A stretch of DNA of 64,000 nt from an uncultured Eubacteriales bacterium (GTDB lineage: Bacteria > Bacillota > Clostridia > Christensenellales > Aristaeellaceae). The DNA lies in assembly GCA_902795275.1 (NCBI GenBank), contig CADBKQ010000020.1:362-64361 (forward strand), read 5' to 3'. The translations under genes were made by a program, and so were the position numbers. Shown here piece by piece: positions 44,322-53,569 of this stretch. Position 1 is the first letter of the stretch, and each line of letters begins with the position of its first letter. The notes under the pieces are model-generated. The model was not told where the DNA came from and did no database searches. It worked only from the letters and a program-made list of their open reading frames with translations.

Positions 44322-45509
44322 ATGGACATTTCAACCTTGCGTTTCGCCCGCCGTTTCGACGGCATATCGGGCAGCGCCATCCGCGAAATCTTTAAGCTGC
44401 TGGCCGTGCCGGGCATGATTTCCTTCGCGGGCGGCAACCCCGCGGCCAGCGCCCTGCCGGACGAAACCTGCGCCGAACTGGCGAAGGAACTGCTGCTGGA
44501 AAAGGGCAAGACCCTGCTGCAATACGGGGCCACCGAGGGCTACGCGCCGCTGCGGGAAAGCCTGGCGCCGTACCTGAAAGACCGGTTCTCCTTCGACTGC
44601 GCGGCGGATGAGATCCTCCCCGTCACCGGCTCCACCCAGGCCATGGATTTGCTGTGCAAGGCCCTGATCGACCCCGGCGACAAGGTGGTGGTGGAGAACC
44701 CCACGTTCCTGGGCAACATGCAGGCCATCCGCCTGTACCAGGCGGAACTGGTGCCTGTGGACAGCGACGAGGACGGCATCAAAGTGGACGAGCTGGAGGA
44801 AGCGTTCAAGAAGGAACACCCCAAAATGCTCTACATCATCCCCACCTTCCAGAATCCCACGGGCCGCACCCTCAGCCTGGAGCGTCGGAAGAAGATCGCT
44901 GAATTGGCGTCTCAGTACGGCGTGATCGTGGCGGAGGACGACCCCTACCGCGACCTGCGCTACGCCGGTCAGGAGCTTCCCTCCATCAAGTCCTTCGACA
45001 CCGAAGGCTGGGTGGCCTTCATGGGCAGCTTCTCCAAGGTCATTTCTCCCGGCTTGCGCGTGGGCTTCCTGGCGGCGAACAAGGCGCTGCTGCGCAAGTG
45101 CACCATCGGCAAGCAGTCGAGCGACGTACACACCGCCAACCTGAACCAGGCCATCGTGGATGCTTACCTGCGCCGCGGCCTGCTGGCTCCCCACGTGAAG
45201 GAGATCTGCCAGAGCTACGCTGTGCAGATGAACACCATGCTGGGGCTGCTGGCCAAGTGCGGGGGAGTCGCCCGATATACCACGCCCCAGGGCGGCCTGT
45301 TCATCTTCGCTGAGCTGAATGAGGGCATGGACGCCACCAAGCTGCTGACGAAATGCGTGGACAAGGGCGTGGCCTACGTCCCCGGCACTCACTTCTATCC
45401 CGGCGGCGGACACCTCAACACCTTCCGCCTCAACTTTTCCATGTGCTCCGTGGAGCAGATTGAGAAGGGGATGGAGAAACTCAATGACGTGTTTACAGCA
45501 AACAAGTAA
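44322..45509 (+). CDS. PLP-dependent aminotransferase (aromatic/2-aminoadipate type)
   Basis: A 395-residue fold-type I aminotransferase. The PLP lysine is K239 in SFSKVISPGLRVGF, and conserved elements include VTGSTQAMDLL, IIPTFQNPTGR (the NPTG motif) and EDDPYRDLRY. It resembles the LysN/KAT group, which acts on 2-aminoadipate, kynurenine or aromatic amino acids. A tyrosine T-box upstream and tyrS downstream point to an aromatic amino-acid substrate, such as 4-hydroxyphenylpyruvate to tyrosine. There is no MocR-type DNA-binding domain. AAGGAGG precedes the ATG by 7 bases. Confidence 0.9.
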   Translation: MDISTLRFARRFDGISGSAIREIFKLLAVPGMISFAGGNPAASALPDETCAELAKELLLEKGKTLLQYGATEGYAPLRESLAPYLKDRFSFDCAADEILPVTGSTQAMDLLCKALIDPGDKVVVENPTFLGNMQAIRLYQAELVPVDSDEDGIKVDELEEAFKKEHPKMLYIIPTFQNPTGRTLSLERRKKIAELASQYGVIVAEDDPYRDLRYAGQELPSIKSFDTEGWVAFMGSFSKVISPGLRVGFLAANKALLRKCTIGKQSSDVHTANLNQAIVDAYLRRGLLAPHVKEICQSYAVQMNTMLGLLAKCGGVARYTTPQGGLFIFAELNEGMDATKLLTKCVDKGVAYVPGTHFYPGGGHLNTFRLNFSMCSVEQIEKGMEKLNDVFTANK

Positions 45510-45544
45510 TTGCTTTCGCTGCTGTTCATAAACCAACCAACACT

Positions 45545-45683
45545 GTCATCCTGAGCGTAGTGGAGCGAGAGCGGAACGGAGTCGAAGGATCTTATACTGA
45601 ATGATTCACCAAAAAAGTTTTACCCCGAACGATTAGATCCTTCGACTTCGCTTCGCCTATGGCTCCGCTTCGCTCAGGATGAC
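45545..45683. repeat. GTCAT/ATGAC-bounded palindrome, family E, copy 4
   Basis: GTCATCCTGAGCGTAGTGGAGCG... at the left and CGCTTCGCTCAGGATGAC at the right. The 270-base gap between the aminotransferase and tyrS holds this element. No T-box or clear promoter is seen in the remaining bases before tyrS. Confidence 0.9.
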
Positions 45684-45780
45684 AATGACAGTTGCTTTAG
45701 AAACAGATAATGAGTATAAGCCGCAGAAAAAATAATCATGCAAACATTTGATCAATGATATTATTATGGAGGAAATCAAC

Positions 45781-47004
45781 ATGCAAAACGTACTCGACAC
45801 CCTCCGCGAACGCGGATTCCTGGCCCAGATCACCTTTGAGGACGAACTCTACAAGCAGCTGGAAAAAGAACCCACCGTCTTTTACGTGGGCTTTGACCCC
45901 ACCGCCACCTCCCTGCACTTCGGCCACTTCATCCCCATCATCGCCATGGCCCACATGCAGCGGGCGGGGCACATCCCGATTGCGCTGGTGGGCGGCGGCA
46001 CGGCCATGATCGGCGACCCCAGCGGCAAGACCGACATGCGCAAAATGATGACCGTTGAAACCATCGACCATAACGTGTCCTGCATCAAGAAGCAGATGGA
46101 GCGCTTCATCGAGTTCGGCGAGGGCAAGGCCCACATCGTCAACAACGCCGACTGGATTCGCTCCCTGGGCTACATGGATTTCCTGCGGGACGTGGGCGCG
46201 CTGTTCTCGGTCAATAAGATGCTCACCGCCGAATGCTACAAGCAGCGCCTGGAAAAAGGCCTGACCTTCCTGGAATTCAACTACATGCTCATGCAGAGCT
46301 ACGACTTCCTGCAGCTCTTCAAGAAATACAACTGCCGCCTGCAAATGGGCGGCGACGACCAGTGGAGCAACATGCTGGCGGGCGCCGACCTGATCCGCCG
46401 CAAGGAGCGCGAAGCCGCCTTCGCCTGCACCTTTAAGCTGCTCATGAACCATGAGGGCAAGAAGATGGGCAAGACGGAAAAGGGCGCGCTGTGGCTGGAC
46501 GCCAATCTCTGCACCCCCTACGACTTCTACCAGTACTGGCGCAATGTGGACGACGCCGACGTGGAAAAGTGCCTGAGCCTGCTGACCTTCCTGCCCATGG
46601 ACGAAGTGAAGCGCCTTTCTGCCCTGGAAGGCAGCGCCATCAACGAGGCCAAGAAAGTGCTGGCCTTTGAATGCACCAAGCTGGTCCACGGCGAAGAAGA
46701 AGCCCAGAAGGCCCAGCTGGCCGCAGCGGCCCTGTTCGCCGGCGGCGCGGCGGCGGAGGTGCCCACCTACGAATGGACGAAGGCCCAGATGGAGCAGGAC
46801 GCCCGCCTGACCACGCTGCTTAACCTCTGCGGCCTGTGCTCCTCCAACGGCGACGCCCGCAAGCAGATTCAGCAGAACGCCGTGGTGATGAACGACAGCA
46901 AGGTGACCGACGTGAACCTGACCCTCTCCGCCGACCAGTTCCCCGCCGACGGCATCCTGCTGCGCAAGGGCAAGAAGAATTACTGCCGCGTGATTTTGAA
47001 GTAA
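45781..47004 (+). CDS. tyrS: tyrosine--tRNA ligase
   Basis: The 407-residue enzyme charges tRNA-Tyr. The HIGH motif is HFGH (46-49, in [10 protein letters not shown]), and the KMSKS-like loop is [11 protein letters not shown] (~225). The pocket includes [12 protein letters not shown] and [15 protein letters not shown]-terminal S4-like RNA-binding part is present ([16 protein letters not shown]). The start at 45781 has GGAGGAAATCAAC upstream; in-frame ATG codons at 45748 and 45766 lie before this site. It follows the aminotransferase and may share the T-box leader's transcript, since no separate leader is seen. Confidence 0.96.
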   Translation: MQNVLDTLRERGFLAQITFEDELYKQLEKEPTVFYVGFDPTATSLHFGHFIPIIAMAHMQRAGHIPIALVGGGTAMIGDPSGKTDMRKMMTVETIDHNVSCIKKQMERFIEFGEGKAHIVNNADWIRSLGYMDFLRDVGALFSVNKMLTAECYKQRLEKGLTFLEFNYMLMQSYDFLQLFKKYNCRLQMGGDDQWSNMLAGADLIRRKEREAAFACTFKLLMNHEGKKMGKTEKGALWLDANLCTPYDFYQYWRNVDDADVEKCLSLLTFLPMDEVKRLSALEGSAINEAKKVLAFECTKLVHGEEEAQKAQLAAAALFAGGAAAEVPTYEWTKAQMEQDARLTTLLNLCGLCSSNGDARKQIQQNAVVMNDSKVTDVNLTLSADQFPADGILLRKGKKNYCRVILK

Positions 47005-47010
47005 TATTTT

Positions 47011-47078
47011 CTGGGGGAAACCGCTCTTTGGAGGCCAAAGAGCGGTTTCCCCCAGACCCCCTTCCGAGAAAGCCGTAA
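47011..47078 (+). repeat. GGGGGAAACC hairpin with conserved tail, family F, copy 1
   Basis: A near-perfect 21-bp inverted repeat (CTGGGGGAAACCGCTCTTTGG and mirror) with a 3-base loop, then a conserved tail AGACCCCCTTCCGAGAAAGCC. It begins six bases after the tyrS stop. There is no T-run, so it is not a standard terminator. Confidence 0.9.
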
Positions 47079-47098
47079 GAAAGGCAGGCAATCAGGAA

Positions 47099-47596
47099 AT
47101 GAAAAGCAAAAAAAGAATACGCATTCTAATTGGCGTTTTTCTGATTGTTCTGCTTGCTCTTTTTGCTTTCCGGGTCATCGAGAACAGCCTGAACCGTAAT
47201 CGTCTGCTGAAAGCGGTTCATTTGGAAAACGCAGCAGGGTTAAGACAAATCGATTATTGCAGTTGGACGGACCCGCTAAAATACAAAGACAGTTATGAAA
47301 TCATGGCGTTTTCAGTGGATGTGCAAAACTGGAAAGTGCCGGAGGAGTGGACAAAAGAACCAAACCCCATCGACTTGTCTGAATTGGAGACTTCACTTCA
47401 AATCGTCTTGGATTATCAGGGAATTCTCGGTCTGAGTCTTGGCGGAATTGAATGTTCCGCCTGGTTTTTTACAGATGGCAGAGACGCCGGAAAGCCGTTT
47501 GAACAGCGGGAGTTTTATCTGGGTTATGTGTTCGATAACTATGGCAAGCCCTTGATTTTTATTTATCATGGGCACCACTTGTATGGGATTGAATAA
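47099..47596 (+). CDS. small membrane-anchored hypothetical protein
   Basis: A 165-residue protein with a single N-terminal membrane helix (~9-25, IRILIGVFLIVLLALFAF) and a ~135-residue exterior domain containing CSWTDPLKYKDSYEI and a GYVFDNYGKPL segment. I do not recognise the family. Base composition is distinctly lower in GC than the neighbours, suggesting recent arrival or a different selection history. No clear ribosome-binding site is seen beyond AGGAA next to the ATG. Its promoter is not evident. Confidence 0.65.
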   Translation: MKSKKRIRILIGVFLIVLLALFAFRVIENSLNRNRLLKAVHLENAAGLRQIDYCSWTDPLKYKDSYEIMAFSVDVQNWKVPEEWTKEPNPIDLSELETSLQIVLDYQGILGLSLGGIECSAWFFTDGRDAGKPFEQREFYLGYVFDNYGKPLIFIYHGHHLYGIE

Positions 47597-47620
47597 CCTG
47601 TTTTTTATGGAGCGTATCAC

Positions 47621-48259
47621 ATGCCAGGCGACTACAAAACATTAAAACAAGCTGCTTGTGACGAATTTATCGTCAATAAGAGCCGCTTCATCGGCTACGC
47701 CTGCCCCTGCGAAACGGAGGAGGAAGCGCTGGCGTTCCTTAAGTCCATCCGGGAAAAGCACCGGGACGCGACGCACAACTGCTACGCCTACGTGATCGGG
47801 GAGAACGCGGGCATCATGCGCTACAACGACGACGGCGAGCCGGGCGGCACGGCGGGAATGCCCATGATGGAAGTGCTGAAAGCCCGGGGCGTGGTGAACT
47901 GCTGCGTGGTGGTGACCCGGTACTTTGGCGGCATCCTGCTGGGCGCGGGCGGGCTGGTGCGGGCATACACTAAGGGCTGCGCCATCGCCCTGGACGCGGC
48001 CCAGGTGGTGCGGATGCAATTATCCCGGCGCTTGCTGCTGGACGTGCCTTATCCCTTGTGGGACAAGGTAAGCTACGCCATGAAATCGCTGCCGCTGCTC
48101 ATGGAGGACACCTCCTTCGGCGCGTCGGTGGAGGCGACCGTTTTGATCCGGGTCAATGACCTGGAAGAAGTAACAGCCAAGCTCACCGCTCTCACCGACG
48201 CAAAAGCAGAATGGCTGCAACTGGACGAGCTGCATTATCCCTGGCCGGAGGAGGAATGA
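47621..48259 (+). CDS. yigZ: YigZ/IMPACT family protein
   Basis: A 212-residue protein with the UPF0029/IMPACT N-terminal domain (SRFIGYACPCETEEEALAF, HNCYAYVIGENAGIMRYNDDGEPGGTAGMPMM) and the conserved YFGGILLGAGGLVRAYTKG block. It carries the DUF1949 C-terminal half. The family is ribosome-associated in other organisms, but the biochemical role is not settled. It precedes the GNAT gene with an ATGA-type junction. GGAG lies 8 bases before the ATG. Confidence 0.92.
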   Translation: MPGDYKTLKQAACDEFIVNKSRFIGYACPCETEEEALAFLKSIREKHRDATHNCYAYVIGENAGIMRYNDDGEPGGTAGMPMMEVLKARGVVNCCVVVTRYFGGILLGAGGLVRAYTKGCAIALDAAQVVRMQLSRRLLLDVPYPLWDKVSYAMKSLPLLMEDTSFGASVEATVLIRVNDLEEVTAKLTALTDAKAEWLQLDELHYPWPEEE

Positions 48260-48261
48260 AC

Positions 48262-48729
48262 ATGGTGCGAATTGCCAAACCCGAGGACGCGGAACGAATC
48301 AACGAACTGCGCAGGCAGGTGAACGAGCTGCACGTGAGCGGCCGACCCAATCATTTCAAAGCCGGATTCGGGGAAGCGTTGCGGAAACACGTTTACATGT
48401 ATTTGACTGACGGCATCGGCTATGCCGCCGTGGACGAGGAGGAGGGGCAGATCATCGGCATGGTGATGGTGGATTATATCGACCGCCCGGAAAGCCCCTA
48501 CCGCTACGCCGAGCGCTTCGCCCATATCGCGGAAATCTGCGTGGACGAAAAGCACCGCAGACAAGGGGTGGGGAAGCGGCTGCTAGACTTCGTGAAGGCT
48601 GACGCCAAGGCGAAGGGCTTTTCCCGCATCGAGCTGGACGTGTGGGCCTTCAACGATGCCCTGGCCTTTTACGAGGCAGAGGGCTACACCGTTTTCCGCC
48701 GGTTCCTGGAACTGCGCCTGGATGAATAG
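48262..48729 (+). CDS. GNAT family N-acetyltransferase
   Basis: A 155-residue GNAT. The acetyl-CoA motif is RRQGVGKRL, in ICVDEKHRRQGVGKRLLDFV, with a preceding beta4 strand (AHIAEICV). The C-terminal LDVWAFNDALAFYEAEGYTVF is typical of small-molecule acetyltransferases. The start at 48262 has AGGAGG seven bases upstream, while ATG at 48256 overlaps the previous stop. The two genes are translationally coupled. The substrate is unknown. Confidence 0.87.
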   Translation: MVRIAKPEDAERINELRRQVNELHVSGRPNHFKAGFGEALRKHVYMYLTDGIGYAAVDEEEGQIIGMVMVDYIDRPESPYRYAERFAHIAEICVDEKHRRQGVGKRLLDFVKADAKAKGFSRIELDVWAFNDALAFYEAEGYTVFRRFLELRLDE

Positions 48730-48887
48730 GGACGCATGTTTGTTTTGATACAGCAGACGCGGGCGTACCGCTGCCAGCCGGCAGTGAATACGCCAGCGTT
48801 TTCTGATGGGGTTATTTTCCATACGCAAGCAGGTTTCTTATTCAAATTGCAGGCCGCGCAGCCGACGGTTAGGATGATGACAGCGCT

Positions 48888-50486
48888 TTACCGCCGCTTT
48901 TTCTTTTTCATCTGTGTTTTCAGCAGATACAATCCCATCAGCACCCACGCCGCGGCGATGGCGCAGAGCAGCGCCACGGCGGTGCCGGGCAATGGGCCCA
49001 GGTTCGCTTTCGCGTCCTGGATGGAACCGGATCGGCCGCTGATCTGGTCGAGGCGGTAGAGGGAATTGACCTGGCCGTACAGATTTTCAATGAACGTGTC
49101 GTCCACGGTTTTCTTGCGGCGCACGGCCTTGGCGGTTTCCTCGATCAGCTGTCCCGCCGCGTCGCGCAGGGAAGCGGAGCCGTTGAACACGGGGGTGGTG
49201 AAGGTGCTGCCGGTGTTGGCCATGAGCAGCTCCGCCGCGTCCAGCTTCACGCTGTAATGCAGGTCGTTGTCCTCGCCCTTGCGGGAAAGGTAGTCCTGGT
49301 AGTCCGTGCACTGCTGGGCTTTCGTGGTGACGGGCACGTAGCCCTCCGTCTGGGCGTAGCCGGACTGCACCGTATCCGTCAGCAGGTATTGGGTGAACAG
49401 CCAGGCAGCCAGCACCTCCTGGGGGTCGTCCTTGTTGAACACGCAGACCGACGGCCCCTGGGAGATCATGGCGGGATGCTCTGGGTCGAACTGGGGAATG
49501 GGCCGCACAGCCAATTCAAAGTCCCGGATCTGGTCGGCGGCAATGTCCAGGTGCGGCGCCTTCGGCCCCATCCAGGAAGCGCCCGCGGTGGAGTCCACGG
49601 CGAAAATGCACTGGCCCGCGTTCAGGAAGTTGCCGGGGTAGCTGGAAATTTTGAAAGTGGAGAACGCGCCGTTCGCTACGTGGTCGCGGACGGTGAACAG
49701 GATGTCTTTGGTCGCGTCGTTGAAAATCAGGATTTCCCCGGCGGCGGTGGAATAGGGCGCGCCCTTCTGCCGCAGCATCTGAATCATCATGTTGTCGGTG
49801 GACTTGTAGATGAAGGGGATCATGGTCTTCTGTCCGTTCACCAGGAAATTGCCGTCGGCGTCCTTGGCGGTGGCGGCGTCGGAGACCTCCCAGACGAAGT
49901 CCCAGGTGGGCTTGTCGGGCAGCTTGAATCCCAGCGCTTCCACCATGGTTTTGTTCACGTACAGGGCTTCGGTGGAGCGCATGAAGGGCAGGGCGTAGTA
50001 GGACGCGCCGAGCTTGCATTCGCTGAGGAATTGGGGAACGATTTCTTCCTGCGTCGGCCCGTCGAAGCGAAGTTCGCTCCCGCCCAGGCCGTACTTGGCG
50101 TTGGTGAATAAATCGTCCAGCGGCGCGACCACGTGGTTCCCGGTCAGGTAGGTGGCGATGTGGTCGGGGTAGGTGATGCACACGTTGGGCGTGGTGGCGG
50201 TGGCAATGTTGGTCACCACGTCGTTGTAGATGCGGCCATAGTCGGTGTACAGCCGCATGTTCACTTGAATATTGGGATACAAGGATTCAAAATCTTTGAT
50301 CGCCTGCTCGTACACGGCGGTCTGGGATTTGTTGGTGTCGTTCTTGGCCCAGAAGGTGATTTCGTAGTTCCGGGTTTCGTCGAAGGTGTCCGGCACCGAG
50401 AAGGCCGCCGTGTCCTGGCTGCCGTGGCAGGCGGTGAGCAGCAGGCAGAGGGTCAGGAGCAGGGAAAGCGCAAGTATTTTTTTCAT
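48888..50486 (-). CDS. ABC transporter solute-binding lipoprotein with a C-terminal membrane helix
   Basis: The 532-residue protein starts with a lipoprotein signal (LLLTACHG, cysteine ~20). The body is a family 1 sugar receptor similar to UgpB/MalE, with the N-terminal ITFWAKNDTNKSQTAVYEQAIKDF and VAPLDDLF. After ~470 it has a linker and then a hydrophobic helix (GTAVALLCAIAAAWVLMGLYLL) ending KKKKRR. A tail anchor is unusual for such receptors, which normally have only the lipid. The true start is at 50486, after GGAGGTACAAAAGG. The open frame extends to 51266, but that part is a shadow of the permease gene. It is the last gene of the importer operon. Confidence 0.88.
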   Translation of the reverse strand: MKKILALSLLLTLCLLLTACHGSQDTAAFSVPDTFDETRNYEITFWAKNDTNKSQTAVYEQAIKDFESLYPNIQVNMRLYTDYGRIYNDVVTNIATATTPNVCITYPDHIATYLTGNHVVAPLDDLFTNAKYGLGGSELRFDGPTQEEIVPQFLSECKLGASYYALPFMRSTEALYVNKTMVEALGFKLPDKPTWDFVWEVSDAATAKDADGNFLVNGQKTMIPFIYKSTDNMMIQMLRQKGAPYSTAAGEILIFNDATKDILFTVRDHVANGAFSTFKISSYPGNFLNAGQCIFAVDSTAGASWMGPKAPHLDIAADQIRDFELAVRPIPQFDPEHPAMISQGPSVCVFNKDDPQEVLAAWLFTQYLLTDTVQSGYAQTEGYVPVTTKAQQCTDYQDYLSRKGEDNDLHYSVKLDAAELLMANTGSTFTTPVFNGSASLRDAAGQLIEETAKAVRRKKTVDDTFIENLYGQVNSLYRLDQISGRSGSIQDAKANLGPLPGTAVALLCAIAAAWVLMGLYLLKTQMKKKKRR

Positions 50487-51358
50487 CCTTTTGTACCTCC
50501 CCTCGACACCCCGGCCATGACTTTCTTGCGGAAGATTAAGAATAAAACAATCAGCGGCAGGGAAATGACCACCACGGCGGCCATCATGGCGGGGATGTTC
50601 TCGCGGCCGAAGCCGTTCTCGCGAATTTCCTGGATGCCGTTGGACACCAGGTAATACCTGGGATCGTCGGTAATGAGCCGCGGCCAGACGTAGCTGTTCC
50701 AGCACTCGATGACTTTCAGGATGGTGATGGTCACTAAGGTCGGCTTGGCAATGGGCATCATCACGGTCAGCAGGTATTTGAAGTCCGTGGTGCCGTCCAC
50801 CCGGGCGGCGCGGTAGAGTTCGTCGGGTATCTGCTCGAAGTTTTCTTTGAGCAAATAGATGTAGAATACCGAAGTCACCGAGGGCAGGATCAGGCCGGTG
50901 AAGGTGTTGCGCAGATGCAGGTTGGTGATGGTCACAAAGTTGGTGATGATCACCAGCTCGTTGGGAATCATCATCAGGGACAGGAACAGGGTGAAAGCCA
51001 GGTGCTTCCCCGGAAATTCCAGTCGGGCAAAGGCGAAGGCTGCGGGGATGATGACCACCATCATGAGGCCCGTGGTGACTACCGTAAAGATCAGGGTGTT
51101 CAGGAAGTACCGCCCCAAATCCACGGTGGTAAAGGCGTCGATATAATTCTGGAAGGTGGGGGACAGGGTGAAGAACTGCGGGATGTATTCGGAGTTGTAC
51201 GTGCCGTAGCTCTTCACGCTGGTCAGCAGCATCCAGTAGAAGGGAAACAGCACCATCACCGCCCACACCGTCAGGAAGAAGTAATCCACGGCGTGGAAGA
51301 CTTTCTTCCGGCTGGCGGCGCGGCGCTCGATCTTGTCAAAGTCCAGTTTCTGGATCAT
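50483..51358 (-). CDS. sugar ABC transporter permease, MalG/UgpE type
   Basis: A 291-residue protein with six membrane helices and the EAA loop ELYRAARVDGTTDFKYLLTVMMPI. The start is followed by FDKIERRAASRKKVFHAVDYFFLTVWAVM and then the first helix. Its stop overlaps the start of the binding-protein gene by four bases (ATGA). It follows the MalF/UgpA-type permease gene by 13 bases. Confidence 0.92.
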   Translation of the reverse strand: MIQKLDFDKIERRAASRKKVFHAVDYFFLTVWAVMVLFPFYWMLLTSVKSYGTYNSEYIPQFFTLSPTFQNYIDAFTTVDLGRYFLNTLIFTVVTTGLMMVVIIPAAFAFARLEFPGKHLAFTLFLSLMMIPNELVIITNFVTITNLHLRNTFTGLILPSVTSVFYIYLLKENFEQIPDELYRAARVDGTTDFKYLLTVMMPIAKPTLVTITILKVIECWNSYVWPRLITDDPRYYLVSNGIQEIRENGFGRENIPAMMAAVVVISLPLIVLFLIFRKKVMAGVSRGGTKG

Positions 51359-51371
51359 CCGCGACCCCTCC

Positions 51372-52262
51372 TTAATACTGCACGTTCTTCTTGCTGATGA
51401 GCAAGTTGATGCAGGTGATGGTCAGCACGATGGCAAACAGAATCAGCGCCGCGGCGGAGGCGAAGGAGGGATAGCCGCCGCTGTTGCCGTAGAGCATGTC
51501 GTACACATAGCCCACGATGGTGTTCATGCCCGCGGCGTTCAGGTCGGTGCCGAAGAGGGCCACCGCGTCGCTGTACGCCTTGAACGCGCCGATAAAGCCA
51601 GTGATGACCAGGTAAAAGATCATGGGCGAGATCATGGGCAGGGTGATTTTGTAGAAGATGCGGAAGGAGCGGGTGCCGTCCATGCGGGCGGCGCTGTAGT
51701 ATTCCGGGTTCACCGAGGCCAGGGCGCTGGTGAGAATCAGAATCTTAAAGGGCATAACCACCCAAATCGTGTAGAAGCACAGCACGAACATCTTCGCCCA
51801 GTAAGGCCCGTCGATGAAGTCCACGCTCTGGCCCCCGAACCACTGAATCATGAGGTTGATGAGGCCGTCGGTGTAGGCGGTTTTCTTGAATAAGATCATG
51901 AACACCAGGCCCACGGCCAGGGTGTTGGTCACGTAAGGCAGGAAATACACGGTCTGGTACAGGTTCCGCAGGGGCTTGATGGCGTTCAGCCCCAGGGAAA
52001 TCAGCAGCGCGATGCCGGTGGACAGCGGCACGGTGATGATGACCAGGATGAACGTGTTCTTCACCGCCTGCAAGAAGTAGGGGTCGCGCAGCACATAGGA
52101 ATAATTGTACAGTCCCACGCCCAGGTAGGTCTGGGAGGCGGAATTGTAACCCTCCTCAAAGGAGTACACCAGCACGTCGATCAGCGGGTACACCATGAAG
52201 CAGCCCAGGAACAGGATGGCGGGCAGCAGGTACAGCCAGCCCTTCATGCTTTTTTTATTCAT
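51372..52262 (-). CDS. sugar ABC transporter permease, MalF/UgpA type
   Basis: A 296-residue membrane permease. Six helices are visible, with EYYSAARMDGTRSFRIFYKITLPM as the EAA loop. A helical hairpin follows FVMILFKKTAYTDGLINLMIQW. It is placed between the ATPase and MalG-type permease genes in an operon, with a gap of 12 bases to the former. Confidence 0.92.
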   Translation of the reverse strand: MNKKSMKGWLYLLPAILFLGCFMVYPLIDVLVYSFEEGYNSASQTYLGVGLYNYSYVLRDPYFLQAVKNTFILVIITVPLSTGIALLISLGLNAIKPLRNLYQTVYFLPYVTNTLAVGLVFMILFKKTAYTDGLINLMIQWFGGQSVDFIDGPYWAKMFVLCFYTIWVVMPFKILILTSALASVNPEYYSAARMDGTRSFRIFYKITLPMISPMIFYLVITGFIGAFKAYSDAVALFGTDLNAAGMNTIVGYVYDMLYGNSGGYPSFASAAALILFAIVLTITCINLLISKKNVQY

Positions 52263-52274
52263 TGCCGCGCCTCC

Positions 52275-53375
52275 TTACTCTACGACAAAGGGCAGGCGCA
52301 GGTCGTCATCCACGTCGAACAGGAACACCTTGTCGGGAAGCAAGCTGAACCGCACGGTCCTGGCACTCCTGTCCACCTTGTTCCGGGCGGGGATGATGGA
52401 ACGGACGGTGACGTTCCGGCTGGCGGGATGGGTGGAGACCACGCTAGTATCCCGGCCCATGACCTCCACCCGGCTGAGGTTCAGGGTGAAGGGGCCGTTC
52501 TCGTCCAGCACAAAGCCCTCGGGGCGGATGGCGGCGGATACGGGCTGGTCTTTCACGCCGGGCACGCTCAGCACCGCTTCCGAACCGATATATAATTTTT
52601 CATTCTCCACCTTCCCGTCAAACACGTTGATGGGCGGGGTGCCTAAAAACATGGATACAAACAGGTTCACCGGGTTGTCGTATACTTCCTGGGGCGCACC
52701 GATCTGCTGCACCACGCCGTCCTTCATCACCACGATCATGTCCGAAATGCTCATGGCCTCGTCCTGGTCGTGAGTCACAAAGATGGTGGTCACGCCCGTT
52801 TCCTGCTGGATGCGGCGAATCTCCTCCCGGGTCTGCAAACGCAGGCGGGCGTCCAAGTTGGAAAGCGGCTCGTCCATGAGCAGCACCCGGGGCGTTTTCA
52901 CCAGCGCCCGGGCAATCGCCACCCGCTGCTGCTGGCCGCCGGACAATTCGCTGGGCTTGCGTTCCAGCAGCGTGTCGATCTGCACCAGCTTGGCGGCAGT
53001 CATGGCCTTTTCCCGCATGGCGGGCTTGGTCATTTTCTCCGGGCCTTTCAGGTTTTGCAGGGGGAACATGATGTTTTCCAGCACTGTCAGATGGGGATAC
53101 AGCGCGTAGTTCTGGAACACCAGCCCCACGCCCCGGTTTTCCGGCGGCAGGCGCGTCACATCGTCGTCGCCAAAGAAAATCTGCCCGCTGGTAGGCGGTT
53201 CCAGGCCGCAGATCAGGTTCAGCGTGGTGCTCTTGCCGCAGCCGGAGGGGCCCAGCAGGCCGATCAGCTTGCCGTCCGGGATTTCAAAATCAAAGTTATT
53301 CACCGCGATCACGTCCGCGCCGTTCTTCGTGCGGCTGGGGAACCGCTTCGTCAGATTTTTCAGCACAACCTTCAT
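52275..53375 (-). CDS. sugar ABC transporter ATPase (UgpC/MsmK type)
   Basis: A 366-residue ATPase with Walker A GPSGCGKSTTLN, signature LSGGQQQRVAIARAL, Walker B LLMDEP and H-loop TIFVTHDQDEA. The C-terminal ~110 residues form the MalK-like regulatory/OB domain. UgpC/MsmK ATPases often serve several sugar importers, so it may also power the MalFG-like system at 29.3-31.7 kb, which has no ATPase gene. It is the first gene of the operon, from the promoter at 53420-53448. Confidence 0.93.
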   Translation of the reverse strand: MKVVLKNLTKRFPSRTKNGADVIAVNNFDFEIPDGKLIGLLGPSGCGKSTTLNLICGLEPPTSGQIFFGDDDVTRLPPENRGVGLVFQNYALYPHLTVLENIMFPLQNLKGPEKMTKPAMREKAMTAAKLVQIDTLLERKPSELSGGQQQRVAIARALVKTPRVLLMDEPLSNLDARLRLQTREEIRRIQQETGVTTIFVTHDQDEAMSISDMIVVMKDGVVQQIGAPQEVYDNPVNLFVSMFLGTPPINVFDGKVENEKLYIGSEAVLSVPGVKDQPVSAAIRPEGFVLDENGPFTLNLSRVEVMGRDTSVVSTHPASRNVTVRSIIPARNKVDRSARTVRFSLLPDKVFLFDVDDDLRLPFVVE

Positions 53376-53419
53376 ATGCGTTCTTTCCTTCCTGACAGAT
53401 TCAGGCTTTTTCCTTTTCT

Positions 53420-53448
53420 ATTTTATTCCTGTAAAGTGTAAAAGTCAA
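53420..53448 (-). promoter_or_regulatory. promoter of the UgpABCE-like operon
   Basis: Minus strand: TTGACT (53448-53443), 17-base spacer, TAAAAT (53425-53420). Confidence 0.8.
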
Positions 53449-53499
53449 TGCCTGGCGGGAGAATTGGCTTTGCGCGGCAAACTATTGGACGGCGCGTAC

Positions 53500-53528
53500 T
53501 TGAAGGAAGCGGCAAAATACGCTATAAT
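53500..53528 (+). promoter_or_regulatory. promoter of rpiB
   Basis: TTGAAG (53500-53505), 17-base spacer, TATAAT (53523-53528). It is divergent from the operon promoter. Confidence 0.75.
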
Positions 53529-53569
53529 AGGATTACATCTTTCCATTATCAGTAAAGGAGGCTTTTTCC

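Noticed and set aside
50487..51266. N-terminal extension of the binding protein frame
   Set aside because: The open frame continues upstream only because it shadows the permease gene. The signal peptide and ribosome-binding site fix the start at 50486.
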